The notes: generated from the sequence alone by a model not told the origin. 64,000 nt of DNA from Furcasterigmium furcatum (GCA_001599815.1 BCIA01000002.1:2239831-2303830), one strand, 5' to 3'. Positions 11,705 through 23,443 are shown, counted from the stretch's first letter. Numbers and translations: made by a program.

Positions 11705-12958
11705 TCATTGGGCAACGTGGAAGTTCGCAACTTCGCCCCATCCTATCTCATGTATGGGCCATGAAATCCATGAGAGACACTGGTCACCGAGCGCCTGGGT
11801 GATCCCGGCCATCAACTGGGCAACCCAGCCAGCCAGCCACCACTGATGCGGAAGCCGATGCAGCAGAATACAGAAGTGACCAAGCACAGCTAGTGCCTCC
11901 GTCTCTCGTATCTCTAGCAGAGGAATGAGAGCCTCCGCATGAACAACCCAGATGAAGATATCCGCCAGGTCGAACGGGCCAGGGGTGTCGTAAAAGACGC
12001 CAAAGGAGAGGGTGAGCTCGTCAAGGATGGCCATATATTTGTCGAGCCGGTCTTTCTCGTGGACGGACGAGGATATCTGGGATCTGAGGGGTTGGAGGTA
12101 ATTGTTCGGCGGCATCTGCAGCCGCATGTTGTATCGCGCTTCCACGTCTGGCATCATTGCCGAAAGACATCCGTCAGCGGTATCTGTTTGGCTTGCGTCG
12201 AGGAAAACCCTGCATCCTTGGATGAGGGTCATCCAAAGGGGATGAACAGCATCGTCTTGGTCGTGATTGTCTCCACTCATCGACAGACTCCCGAATGCTA
12301 GTCCCACGAAAGCAAGTCAGCACGATGGGTTTCATGTCGGCAGCATGCCTGCAAGAAGTGGCGGAGTTACTGACAATAGTATATCGTCAGCATGGAGAAG
12401 AGAAACTTCTCGCTTGTATCTCTGTCTTGATGTTGCATGGCTATAATGGCGCGGCGTGATGCTTCTTCGTGATAGGTCACAGCTTGTGAGTGCATCTCAT
12501 CGCTGCGGGAGGGGTCCAGACGCTCCAGGTGAAGAGCGGCCACGGAGAGGATCGATAGCATGACATAGTCGCAGGAGAGGGCGACTCTGACGAAGACCGT
12601 GCGCCACGTTTCTCTGGTATGGGGATCGACAGTGAGGGTGGCGTATGTCGAGCTTGTAAAGTGGTAGAGGAGCTCGAGGTCCAGAATTCTGAGCTCAGGG
12701 GCCTCTTGGGCGAGCAGGGACGGGGAGACCGGGGGCTTCGGGAGATCTCGTTGACAATCGAAGCCCCTGTCTCTGCATCTCTTGCAAGTAGGCCACTCTT
12801 CGTCACACTATTCATAGAAGAGTCAGTAGCTCCAACGCGCCGGGCGCTGAGAGCATTCGGGTGGTGCCCGAGGGGGAAGCGGGACGGTCACCAACCTTGA
12901 TCTTGCGCCGCTTACACGTGCGACACCCTGTCCGGGTCTTCTTGTGCGGTCGTCTCAT
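11705..12958 (-). CDS. Zn2Cys6 transcription factor
   Basis: Three exons (12958-12896, 12807-12375, 12297-11705) give 362 residues. The zinc cluster is split by intron 1: GCRTCKRRKIK lies in exon 1 and CDEEWPTCKRCRDRGFDC in exon 2, giving six cysteines at 12, 15, 22, 29, 32 and 39. The second intron uses donor GTCAGT and acceptor ACTAG and restores the frame as YYS-FGSLSM. The rest resembles the short Upc2-like C6 regulators with a fungal-specific helical domain (for example LGHFCILLHRLPHQWWLAGW). It should act in the nucleus on DNA. It is divergent from the RTA1 gene across about 640 bases, so local regulation is plausible but unproven. Confidence 0.85.
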
Positions 12959-13596
12959 CGCTGAACTCGGGTTTCCGTCCTCGGAGGCTACTCAGCTGCG
13001 GTGCAGTTTGGGATTCTACGCAGACCTTATGATGAAGGGCGGAAGATCGGGGTCACCCATCGGGGGTTGCTGAACTGCCGATGTCACTGGCTGCGCGGAG
13101 GCTGTGTAAGACGAGGACGAGGTGTTGGAGACTTAAAGTGGAGAAAGTCCGAGAAACGCGCAGCGATGCGATTGGACGACGGAAGGTCTCGAAGAACAAG
13201 TTCAGGCAGAGTGGACCAGTATTCAGTCCGAACAATGTGCGCTGGGGTGCGATTGGTTCACCGAAGGTGAGAGAGTCAGTGACTACGGGCGATTATACTC
13301 TCCTGAGTGCTTTTTTAAGGGAGTTGCGGCTCCTTCGGATGGCTCGAGTGTCAAAAATGGATCTGTAACGCGTACTCCTTATCTTGTATTTGCACGCTCA
13401 TGGAGGGATTGGGCGACGGATATAAAGACCGCGATGACAGCTCTCAAATCTCAACATGTCCGTCTCAGCTAAGGCTCGTGATATTGGCCCCGATCACCCT
13501 ATCCGTCAGACTCCCGACCATTAACCCTTCTTCTCACCAAGACGCGGCTTCTTTACAAGTTGACAGCAAGGCGAGGTGCACCTCTGCTCCGCTGAA
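12959..13596. promoter_or_regulatory. shared divergent promoter region
   Basis: 638 bases between the start codons of the Zn2Cys6 gene (minus) and the RTA1 gene (plus). It contains ATATAAAG at about 13420-13427, roughly 170 bases before the RTA1 ATG, which is a reasonable TATA element. No operator can be assigned by eye. Confidence 0.4.
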
Positions 13597-14650
13597 ATGG
13601 CTTCCAATGAGCAGATCGACACTTCAGGCTGTACTGAGGTTGGGCCCGACTGTCCCGTCAGCGCCACCTTATACGGCGACTACTTCACGACAGGGGCCTG
13701 CTTGTTCTTTGTCATCTCCTACGGCCTCTTACTTCTCGCCCAATTATTCCTAGGATGGAAGTCGAAGACATGGTCTTTTACCAGCTACCTCTTCATTGGC
13801 TCCGTCTTCGAGCTCATCGGCTACATAGGACGCACGCAGATGTCCTACAATCCTTTCGATAACATGGCATTCATTCTTCAGATTCTTTTTCTCATCCTGG
13901 CCCCGACCTTGATTGCCGCCGCCATCTCTCTGACATTCAAGCACCTCGTGCTGTACTACGGCCCGGAATACTCGACGATCCGTCCCAAGCTCTACCCCTG
14001 GGTCTTTGTCGGCAGCGACTTCGTCTCCATCGTCATCCAGGGCATCGGCGGCGCCATTGCCGCTTCGGGGAGCGTGGGCGATAACCCCGACCCGGAGAAG
14101 GCGAATCTCGGAAACAACCTCCTGATCGCCGGCGTCGCGTTCCAGGTCGTCAACATGGCCGTCTGCGGCGGGCTGATGCTCATCTACGTCCACCGATACC
14201 GCAAGGCGAAAAAGTCCGACACCAGGCTCGGCTCGAGCGAGACCACGGCCGCCTTCCAGCCCGGCTCCTGGCCCGACTCCAGTGTCAGGACCCCCCATCA
14301 AGACCTGCAAGCCAAGCGGTTCATCTGCGCTATTACTGTGGCGTACGTTGCCATCATCATCCGCTGTATTTACCGGTTAATCTCCCACTCCCCTGTTTAT
14401 ATCCTAGGTGGCAATTCTAACACGAGCGTCTCGCAGTATTCCGGAAATGGCCTCGGGATGGGGCAGCGACATCATGAAAAACGAGGCGACTTTTCTGATA
14501 TTCGATGGCGCGATGATCTTGATCGCAACGATCCTACTTACGGCTGTGCATCCACACTTCTTCTTCCCGTTCCTCAGCAAGAAGCCGGCGGGATTTAATG
14601 AGAAGAGCGGCAACGCGCAGATTGAGCAAGCGACGTACCAGATGAGCTAG
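13597..14650 (+). CDS. RTA1-family lipid-translocating exporter
   Basis: Two exons (13597-14375 and 14437-14650) give 330 residues. The intron (GTTAAT...TCGCAG) joins RCIYR to IPEMASGWGSDIM, the hallmark RTA1 segment before the last membrane span. Seven hydrophobic segments are visible, with the family landmarks ELIGYIGRTQMSYNP, ILQILFLILAPTLIAAAI and FVGSDFVSIVIQGIGGA. RTA1/RSB1/RTM1 relatives are plasma-membrane proteins linked to resistance to 7-aminocholesterol, release of sphingoid bases or stress tolerance. The substrate here is unknown. The start ATG was chosen because the upstream extension begins at GTG. Neighbours are a divergent Zn2Cys6 regulator and a convergent acetyltransferase. 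Confidence 0.9.
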
Positions 14651-14941
14651 GTCGTTCTATATTGGCGGATTGACAAATGAATCTGTAGAAAGGAAACAGG
14701 CGGCTTCTTACATTGCATTTGTTTATGGATAGAAGGATTGTGCCCGTGTTCTTTTGCGAGCGGCGTTGGTGATTTTGGTAAGGGACTAATAGATGAATTT
14801 CTCCTATCTATTGCATTAATAGCACGTATGTCTGAAGCCACCGGTTCGCACTCAAAATCTATGATGGATCCTTGAGACTTCTAATCATTGGGTCCTTCAG
14901 CTGAATCTCACTTCCCCTTCTTTTTGGCTTCTCCTCGTATT
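14651..14941. other. convergent 3' region
   Basis: 291 bases between the RTA1 and acetyltransferase stops. It is AT-richer than the surroundings and no gene is seen. Confidence 0.6.
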
Positions 14942-16369
14942 CTATGTGCTGCCCGTGATCTGCTGGAGAAGCTCATCGACTCGTCTCATAACATCGCGGG
15001 CGACTTCATCCTCCACGATGCCTTCCTGCCACGTAAAGCCCAAGCTCAGTCTCCCGTCCCGGCCCGTTGCCACGCTGATTTTGATGGCCCCAGAACAGGC
15101 GCTCGAGCTCTGGCTGAACAGTAGACTCTCCATCCTGTACCCATGATCGTCACCCTCGAGCTTCGCCAGTGGCCCGACATTGCTGATCTCCCAAGCGGCA
15201 GCCCGCTTCTTCCCGAACTTGCCGTTGAACCACGCCTCCATGTCTGGGATGTGCTTCAGATACGTTGACGGTATGTCGGGGGCGCCGTTGGTAACAATGT
15301 CCCGGATTTTGGCCTTCGTGCGTCGTGCGTCCTCCCAGATAGAGGACGAACCTCGATCGTAAGACTGGCTGAAGGAGCCGACGTAGCAGCCCAGAGACGT
15401 TGCAGTAATAGGCGCCGGTAGGAAGTCTCGGAGTGAAATGGCGCAGTCGCCGTTGATTTTGGTGTAGCTCAGAGGTAGGACGTGGAAGCATGATCCTGCC
15501 AGGACTGACATGAGAGCCCCTGTCAGCGATGATCCTTGCTCCCTGGATATCTGCACGAGCCTGCGTGTCGTTAAGTCCGACACCCAGAGGGAGGCGAAAT
15601 TGGTCTTGACAGGCAGGATCTGGGGCTGGCCGCTCCAGATTTCTGGAGACGGCTCGCAAGGGGCTTGCTGCTGGGAAAGGAAATCCTGAGTCAAGGGAAA
15701 GTCATGGAGACTTTCCATGGGCGGGAGCAATGGGTCTTTGGAGGGGCCGAGGACGGTGGACGTCGAGGTGCTCGTGGGGTGTGAGAGGGAGTGCTCCAGG
15801 TCTTGGAGGAAGACCAGGCTGCTTCTGGTGTCGGCAAGGGCATGGTGGAAGCAGAAACAGAGTGTGAATGAGGATGTGTCGCCTGTATGCTCAAGCACCG
15901 TGAGTCTCCAGAAGGGTTGCAGGGGTGATTCGTGCTGAAAAGGGGCATTGTGTTGCGCCCTGACCACCTCATCGAGAATTGACTGGGAATATGATTCCTG
16001 ATCGCGATCGCGATCGATCTCGCTCCGGGCGAAAGTAACAACCTTTTCGGCATCAATGTATGGCAACAAGACGAAGCGAGGTGCCGAGAGCTCGCCAACG
16101 GGGACTGCTGAGAGGCTTGGACGCTTTGCAACCACAGCGGCCAATGCCCGGATCAAAGCTGGCCTGAGAGGCTCGGAAGTCTGCCGCTTGAAACTGGCGG
16201 TGATGCAGACGTTATTGTAGATACCGAGCTCACTGCGAACGTATGAATATTGCTCGAGGGGCCCTGTAGCAGATGAGTAACTGATTCGTGGCTTGGATCA
16301 GTAGAGCGACCGTTACATACCCAACCGCCGGCTCTCGGAATAGGTGAAGCTCTGCACATTGTTGGCCAT
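14942..16369 (-). CDS. alcohol acetyltransferase family (AATase)
   Basis: Two exons (16369-16321 and 16263-14942) give 456 residues. The short first exon and intron (GTATGT...CTACAG) restore the typical N-terminus SRRLGPLEQYSYVRSELGIY. The acyltransferase motif HHALAD (HxxxD, His157 to Asp161) is intact. These enzymes transfer acetyl from acetyl-CoA to alcohols or sphingoid bases (ATF/SLI1 relatives). The fold is that of CoA-dependent acyltransferases and the substrate cannot be told from sequence. It ends convergently with the RTA1 exporter, and the nearby regulator makes a small modification/export group conceivable. Confidence 0.85.
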
Positions 16370-17501
16370 TTGAATTGAGGACCTTACTGTGGCATCCAAG
16401 CTCAGTCTGTAGTTGAAGATTGTAATAAATGCAGTGAAGAACACCTTTCTCTTTTCCTGGCCAAGTCCAAATCGCGCCCTTGCAACTACATTGATACTTC
16501 CAGGTTTTCGCAAAACATCGGGCCCGGAGACCGACCGGATCGGTATCCGGAACCGGTCTTAGTCCTCGGACCGGGCCGGAGGGGCAACACTTCTCGTATC
16601 TCCGACATGGCTACTTGAAGGCAGCGAACTTGCATCGTTCAGAGGTTAGGATTGATGTCTTGAGTATCTCTGTATTAATTAGCGGACCAGCTCTTGATGC
16701 ATAACGAGTTGACTCGAGCAGGCAAGGCGGTCTTGGACCGTCGACTTGGCCATGTAGCGTCGATGTGAATGGAAGCGTACCATCGCGCGATGGCCTCGTA
16801 TCTGTCGGAGACCAGGAACTCGGGAACCCGCACGGGTACGCCCGCGCTCTCTTACCACCCCGCGACAGCCTCATAATGGTCTGGGCAGGGGAGTGCTCCT
16901 CAGCTCGGCACGCTCCAGGGTCGTAACATCGACGGCCCGGGATGCCTAGTGGTATTGTACAGTAATTGTGACTCTCCCAATACACGGTGACTAGCAGGTC
17001 AAAAGAGGAATAGCATCCATATGTTTCCCTGCCCCCCTGGTCTGCATTCCAGGGTCCTGGAAACGTGGATAAATGTCCGCAACCCTCGTTTGTTTCGCGC
17101 TATTGACCCCCTATTGCCCTTGGCTATTTGTGCACACTGACAGGAACTCGGGGAATTCATGCTGAAGCCTTCTCCAGCTCTTGTGATGAATTGTCCGCTT
17201 GGACGCCGAGGTGCTGGGCTTGCATCTCAACCGAGCCAAAGCACCGGAGGCGAAGACCTCACGGCCCGGCTAAATGCGACCTGCTGGCCCCTGAGCGGCA
17301 GACTGCGATGCGACTCTCGTCACATCACATGCCTGCACGACTCTACTCTACTTGAGACGGCATGCTCTCCCGCAGAACAAGCGTACCAAACTTCATCGCA
17401 GGCCGGATAGCTCCACACTCTTTTCGAGCTTGTCGTACAATATGAAGGCAACAGCGTAGCAGGTTAGGCCATGACACTTTGTTTTGTTCTATATTGCCTG
17501 T
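16370..17501. other. intergenic
   Basis: About 1.1 kb between the acetyltransferase start and the biotin ligase stop. Only short frames without domain signal are present; it should contain the acetyltransferase promoter. Confidence 0.55.
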
Positions 17502-19887
17502 CTACACCTTCCGCTTGACCAGCCCCTTGAAAAAGTCAAAGCTGTTCTCGTCGCTCTGCAGCGCCCACGTCCGCCCCGTCTCGCGGCCCGTGATGTCGTC
17601 GATCTCCACGGCCTTGAGCTGGCCCCAGTCGGTCGTGATGCCGGTGATGCGGGCGCGGGCGCCGCCCTCGGCCTCGAGGGTGACGGTCTGCCCCGAGTGC
17701 AGCCAGTTGCGGTAGTACCGCAGCTCGAGGTCCTTGGAGAAGCCCTCGCGGATGAACTGCGTGTGCAGGGCCTCGAAGCGGGCGAGGACGCGGGCGAGGA
17801 GCTTCTCGAGGCGGAAGGGGGCGAGGGGAGGGCGGCCGCCGGGCGGGGCGGCGGGGAGGAGGGCGTTGAGGGAGGTCGTCGGCCGCGGGTTGGAGGTGTT
17901 GATGCCGATGCCGACAACGCACTGGTAAGAGCCGGCGGTGTAGGAGCAGGTGGAGAGGATGCCGCCGATCTTGACGTACGAGGGGTCTGAAGGGGAGGAT
18001 GACGGGTCTCGGGCGTCTGGGTGCCGGGGTGGTCCTCGTCAGCCCACATTTCGTTTCGTGATGATGAGGATGCTTGTGCAGATGCAGGTGCAGAGGACAT
18101 ATACGGGCATGTGCATGGATCAGGGGAGGAGTGCATGGCAGCAGACTCACAGATATCGTTTGGCCACTTGAGCTTGATGGGCACATCCTCGTACCCGATA
18201 TCGTAACTCTTCACTGCCTCGGCGACGGCCACGGCGGCGATGTATTGCAAAAATACAACGGGACGGCTGGCGGCCAGGTGAGCCGGGTGGTTGATGACGG
18301 TCGAGAAGACGAGGCTGCCCTGGGGACAGACCCAGACATTGGAACCTCGGCCACGGGCCGCGACTTGGCGGGTAGCAGTCAAGGTGAAGCCGGTTGGCAG
18401 CTTGGCGAGGAGCATCGGGTTCCTGGGAGCGGGGGGTTACACGGCGTCAGCATAGCCGAGCTGCAGGGGCAAGCCACTGGCACGCTACAAGCAGTAGACT
18501 CACTTATCCATTGTGGTGTTGGTGCTGGTCACGACCTCGGCGTAGGCGAGGGTGTTGCCCCACGAGCGGGCATCCGTCTCGATCTGCTGGTAGGCCTGGA
18601 GGCAGTTGTAGTAGAAGCTGTGCTGGAAGTCGGGGGTGTCCTTATCCTTGGGCCAGGCCCTGTCGTGCGGCACGAGATCCTGGATCACGCCGCTGTAGTC
18701 GATGAATTCCCCGTCGGCGGAGAGTTTACCCTTGGCGGCGTCGTCGTCCCCGGGGAGGCTTGCGCCCAGCCCTTTCATGGACCAGTTTGGGGACCGTTCG
18801 AGGCGGAAAGTGCTTGATTCGGCACGGATGTATTCCTCGCCGTCTTCGATAGTCAGGATGTCCTCGAAGGAGTTGACGAGATCCTCGGCCTCGACGTGGT
18901 TCATGGAGGAGAGGTGGATGTTGGATAGTGAAGGGATATCGACATCGTCATCGGGCACCTCGAGGCCGAGTTTCCGCAGGCATGCCTTGAGAAAAGCTGA
19001 CCGTACATGATCCTGGTCGATGAGAGTATCGATGAGTTCGTCGTACCGCGGGTTATTCGGCAACCGGTGGAGGTTTGCTGCGGCGAATCTGGGAGGCATC
19101 CCGTCAGCAGCTATACTTGATACAGAAGATGGAGGGCTCGTCATACTCGGGATGAGGCCCGAGAAGAACGGCGGCCCCCTCGGAGACTTTGCAGTAAACA
19201 GCCGCGGCATGGCCATCCCCTCCATCCACATCGATCTTATCCTCATATGAGGCCAAGACCTCGACACCCTTTCCCTTGAAGGAGGCGGCATCGACGAAGA
19301 CGCCACCACCGTTATAGTACGATGCAGCCTGGGCAGGCGCCCCAGAAGACTGGTCGAAGGCGTCTCGGTTCACTTTCAGCGAGACGGCCCTGGCGCCATC
19401 TTCGGAGTGATACTTGAAGCCCCCGAAAGCGCCACCTCGGCACACTCCTGGGAAGAAGGCGAGCTCCCTCCTGCCGATGACCTCCATCCCCGGATCATCG
19501 CTGCCGACTTCAAACTCGCACCTGGCAGAGCCGAAATAGCCGCCAGCGCAGAGACCGAGGTATGCGCCCCCGCGGCGGACGAAGTCTGCGATGCGCCTGT
19601 TGCCGTCCCCATTCAGGACACGACAGTACCCCAGGTCTCCGCCGCCGGGAAGTACAAGGAGAGCGCACGTTTGGGGCCACGGCTCCTTGAGGAGCACCGA
19701 CTCGGTGATGGGAGTGACGGCGTAGTTTGGCGTCAAGAGACGGCGAAGAGTCGTGATGGCATGCCGTACGGACTCCTTGGTCGTGCCGGTGCCTGTGAGA
19801 TGTCAGAACTCAGCCCAGCGGCGAATGCAGGCAGGGATGAGGGATTTCACCAGTGTAGACGAGCACGTTGAGCTTTCGTGACGACAT
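17502..19887 (-). CDS. BPL1: biotin-protein ligase (holocarboxylase synthetase)
   Basis: Five exons (19887-19851, 19792-19147, 19088-18504, 18422-18151, 18016-17502) give 684 residues with every phase consistent. The N-terminal half is the amidotransferase-like BPL_N domain (MSSRKLNVLVYTGTGTT, then GGAYLGLCAGGYFGSARC). The catalytic half carries the biotinyl-AMP loop RGRGSNVW (446-453), KLKWPNDIY (506-513), YVKIGGIL and VVGIGINTSNP, and a C-terminal SH3-like cap. It makes biotinyl-5'-AMP and attaches biotin to lysine of acetyl-CoA and pyruvate carboxylases. The acceptor of intron 4 was placed at CACCCAG because it yields NDIYARDPS, the form seen in the family; a later CAG is possible. This single-copy essential gene is divergent from COA4. 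Confidence 0.92.
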
Positions 19888-20211
19888 TTTGGCCGGTCGA
19901 CAGCGGACTGACTCCTCCAAGTGAACGCCCTTCTTGTGAGTTTGCGATACGGGGTGGTGAGATTCAGATTTTACTCATGACGAACGGAGGGAGCGAAGGC
20001 GAATGCCGAGTCCTTTCGGAGGACGGAACGGCACTGCCAAAGTGGGACCCGAACTCGGACCCCCAAAAGCCGGGCGGAGAATTGGCGGGGCCCACCTCAT
20101 CCACTGAAGGGAGCTGGAACCTTGCTTCTTCAATCACTTCCTCCACCCGAGCAGAGCCATTGCACCAGAACACAGCTCATTCCAAGTACGGCGCGCCAGC
20201 AGCATAGAAGA

Positions 20212-20641
20212 TGTCCAAGTCCGAGAGCAATGCGGCCCAGAGCTCCACGGTCGACGACGACGAGCCGGATGAGTGGTACGCGTTTCTCTGAATCACGAGC
20301 CGAGGCACCTCGCGAGAAAATGGTAAAGGCCGATGCTGACCGAGAGCCAGGGACAAGCGCATCTTCAGCACCGGATGTTCAGGTGTGCCGGCCCCCCAAC
20401 CGATCCTCGGTGTTGCCCAGGACTAACTATGGCATCCTAGACGAGAACATGAAGATGACGGACTGCTATTTTGAGAAGAAGGACTGGCGAAAGTGCACTG
20501 CAGAGGTACAGTCCCCTAAAGCTATCGGCGTGATGGATGAATGGCCTGATCGATCACTGACTCCTGAATCAGCTGGAAATCTTCAAGAAGTGCTGGAAGA
20601 AGCACGGGAACGACGCAAGAACGAGTACCAAGGACGCATAG
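20212..20641 (+). CDS. COA4: twin CX9C protein, COA4/Cmc3-like
   Basis: Four small exons (20212-20276, 20351-20382, 20441-20505, 20573-20641) code for 76 residues. Splicing gives an acidic start, then DEWDKRIFSTGC, and two CX9C pairs: Cys32/Cys42 and Cys53/Cys63 in a helix-turn-helix with DWRKC and FKKCW. These match the CHCH-fold COA4 (Cmc3/CHCHD8) pattern, a Mia40 substrate of the intermembrane space that helps cytochrome c oxidase assembly. All three introns carry canonical GT-AG ends and plausible branch sites (GCTGACC, ACTAACT, ACTGACT). It is too fragmented to show in a simple frame scan. It sits 234 bases ahead of MGM101 on the same strand. Confidence 0.82.
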
Positions 20642-20875
20642 GTCCCGTGATGGAGGCTTCTGCCTGTATACTACTGTACAACACCGCGATATTCATACAA
20701 TCCAGCTCCTTGTCAAGCTCCGAAAGCTTCATCTTGACAGTGTGTGCGACCACCAAGGGAATTATCGACACTGTATTTCAAGTGGCCCAAGCTCCCTCGA
20801 TGTTTTCAATTTCCATTCAATTGCAATAGGTTCAGAGTTCAGCCATTCACACCTCCACCACACACAACACCCATC

Positions 20876-21737
20876 ATGGCCTCCCGCTCCCTCCTCAGGC
20901 CGCTCTTGCGGGCCTCCAGGGCACAATCCTCACTTTCTGCTAGGCTATCAACATCAGCCTCCCTCCTCGCCGCCCCGCCGCCCCCCAGTCCCAAGCCACC
21001 TTACCAGGCGACAGCACCATCACCACCACCGCCCGCCGTCGCCCCCGAGAGTCCCGACTTCAACCCTGACGCCTACGACCCAAAGGGCCCGAAGATCGAC
21101 CTCGCCGCCGCCAAGCTGCTCGCCTCTTCCACCCCCTACCCCTCCGCGCCCCCGACAGAGATCGACTGGACCCGCTCCTACCACGGCCTCAGCGAGAAGG
21201 CCTTCCCCAAGGAGGTCGCCGACATCCTCTCCCAGCCCCTCGCGCCCACCGACGTCGAGGTCAAGCCCGACGGCATCCTCTACCTCCCCGAGATCAAGTA
21301 CCGCCGCATCCTCAACGCCGCCTTCGGCCCCGGCGGCTGGGGCCTCGTGCCCAAGGGCGAGGCCGTCGTCGGCGAGCGCATCGTGACCCGCGAGTACGCC
21401 CTCATCGTCGACGGACGGTAAGACGCCAACTGCCCCATANCCCCCCGTGTACACCGCCACTGACCCGCCCAGATTCATCTCCCAAGCCCAGGGCGAGAAC
21501 CAGTACTTCTCCCTCGAGTCCCTCCCCTCCGCCGTCGAGGGCTGCAAGTCCAACGCCCTCATGCGCTGCTGCAAGGACCTCGGCGTCGCCTCCGAGCTCT
21601 GGGACCCCGTCTACCTCCGCAAGTACCGCAAGGCCCACGTCGAGCAGGTCTGGGTCGAGCACGTCACCACCAAGAAGAAGAAGCTGTTGTGGACCAAGAA
21701 GGGCGACCCGATCGTGTACCCCTACAAGAAGACGTGA
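20876..21737 (+). CDS. MGM101: mitochondrial genome maintenance protein Mgm101
   Basis: Two exons (20876-21417 and 21473-21737) give 268 residues. The first 35 residues form an arginine/serine-rich mitochondrial targeting sequence (MASRSLLRPLLRASRAQ), then a proline-rich linker, then the Mgm101 core with TEIDWTRSYHGLSEKAFP, ILYLPEIKYRRILNAAFGPGGWGL and KSNALMRCCKDLGVASELWDP. Mgm101 is a Rad52-type single-strand annealing protein of the mitochondrial nucleoid needed for mtDNA repair. The intron (GTAAGA...GCCCAG) contains the unresolved base at 21440 and does not affect the protein. Confidence 0.93.
21440..21440. other. unresolved base (N)
   Basis: A single ambiguous base lies inside the MGM101 intron. 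It is likely an assembly uncertainty with no coding effect. Confidence 0.95.
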
Positions 21738-22165
21738 GCGCGCAGCGGCGTCGCCTCTCACGGGAGGAGAACATGGGCGCAGATCTCGGTGTATTTATAG
21801 ATGCTGGCGCAGGTTTGCACTGTACGATAGACGGATTGTATACATACGGCACCGAGCGAGAACGGCGTTGCGGTACATTGGCTCACCAGGCAGAACACAC
21901 ACACACGGCGCGCACAGTCGGTGGGGAGATTGCCCCGAAAAGAATCTACGGCGAGTCGTTTCGTCAAGAGAGAGAGAGAAGAGCGTCATGACGCCGTCTA
22001 AACCCCCGAGTCGCATTTCCCAGTCCGCGAGGCGGGAATGCCTAGCAACTGTAGTAGTAAAGAATGATATCCGGCCCCGTCAAAACGCCAAGCAGTCCCA
22101 ACGCCGGAGCCCGCCCTTGAAGCCAAAAAAAAATAAAAATAGAGGTATCGTACCGCGTCGCCGCT
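21738..22165. other. convergent 3' region
   Basis: About 430 bases between the MGM101 stop and the stop of the HVA22-family gene. It contains short CA and GA runs (ACACACAC near 21900, GAGAGAGAGA near 21970) and an A-rich tract near 22125-22140. No gene is seen. Confidence 0.6.
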
Positions 22166-23443
22166 TCACTGGTCGTAGTCCCGGCCCGAACTCGCGCCGC
22201 TGTCGCGCTGGTCGCGGTCCCGGTCTCGGTGGTCACGATCGCGGTCATGCTCCGTGGGCGTCGCCCCGCCCCATCCCCACGGCATCCAGGACCCTCCCGC
22301 CGGCGCCGCGGTCCGCCGTCTGACGCCCCTCTCGTCCTCGGCGCCGCTCTCGGCGTCGACCTTTTCGAAGTCGCTCTCGCTGCGGTTGCGGTTCCAGTCG
22401 CCGAACCCGTACCCGCTGCTCGACGGCCGCTGGGTCGGCTCCTCGTCGTCCCCGTGCTGACCGTTACCGTCGAGCGTCCAACTCCCCGCGCGGGGGTACG
22501 TCTCGGCGTTCTGGCCCCGCAGCGACTCCTCCCGCTCCAGCACCTGGGCCTCGCGGTCGAGTGCGCCGAGGACGACGTTGAGCCTCTCGCGCTGGGCGGC
22601 GATGAAGGTCATCTTCTCCCCCGCGCCGACCAGGTTCGGCGGGATGAGGGCCGACAGACCGCCGCCGCCGCCGGTGGCGGTGTCGCGCGAGCTCGAGCTT
22701 CCGGCGGCCGCGGACGTCGCGGCAGATACGGCGCCGGCGAGGAGGCTGAAGAAGTCTGCGCCCGCGTTGGAGGAGGAGTCGGTGCCGGCTGTCCAGCGCG
22801 CGGCGGGGACACTAAACCGTGCCAGAAGGGCCTGGGTGTAGCTCTGGGGACCTGCGGCGGCTGGGGGCTGTTCGGGCTCGGGCTCGCTCGGCGGGAGGCC
22901 GAAGATGTTGACCTTGATGAGATCGATGGCCTGCTTCAAGTAGGTGATCCCGGCGTTCTTGAGGCGGTCGTGGGCGTCGGCGATGAAGTCTTCGATCTGG
23001 CCCTCGTTCTCGGCGAGGAACGGGTGGACGTGGGCCTCGTAGAGGAAGCGGGCGCCCTGGGTCTGGGGGAGGACGAGGTAGAGGAGGAAGACGAGGCGGA
23101 TGTAGGGGTAGAACGGGACCCTGTAACGCAGCGGCTGTCAGGCAAACGGTCCAGGGTAGAGTAAGCGCGAGAAGAGCAAACACACCACACGAGGATCCAA
23201 TCAAGCCAGGACTCGACGAGGAGCCCGCAGCCGAAGACGACCCAGTACATGAGCCATGGCGTGAGCTGGGCTGGGTCTGAGGTCTTGAGAGCCTTGTAGG
23301 AAGCGAAGATGGGGAAGAGGAAGGAGGCGATCGAGCTGGAGGATCGTCAGCAGAGGGAGCGGTGTCAAACGGGGGAGTGCGCCTGTCGCATAGGCGATCT
23401 GGGGTCAGACCTACCACAGCAGGTGGGCGAGGAGGTAAAACAT
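22166..23443 (-). CDS. TB2/DP1/HVA22 (REEP/Yop1) ER-shaping protein
   Basis: Three exons (23443-23415, 23335-23186, 23120-22166) give 377 residues. The N-terminal 120 residues are the TB2/DP1 domain: MFYLLAHLL, FPIFASYKALKTSD, WLMYWVVFGCGLLVESWLDW, then VPFYPYIRLVFLLYLVLPQTQGA. The domain forms two membrane hairpins that curve tubular ER. The remaining 250 residues are low-complexity, with Pro/Ala/Ser stretches, a short amphipathic region (FIAAQRERLNVVLGALDREA) and an end rich in alternating Asp/Arg. This resembles the longer REEP1-4-type members rather than short Yop1. The donor of intron 2 was chosen (GTGTGT) so that the frame gives WILVWVPFYPY. Confidence 0.85.

Noticed and set aside
20122..20829. 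235-codon plus-strand frame over COA4
   Set aside because: Reads through the three introns of the four-exon COA4 gene; the spliced product is a clear twin CX9C protein.
22229..23164. 311-codon plus-strand frame opposite the HVA22-family gene
   Set aside because: Antisense shadow; it also crosses an intron of the real gene.
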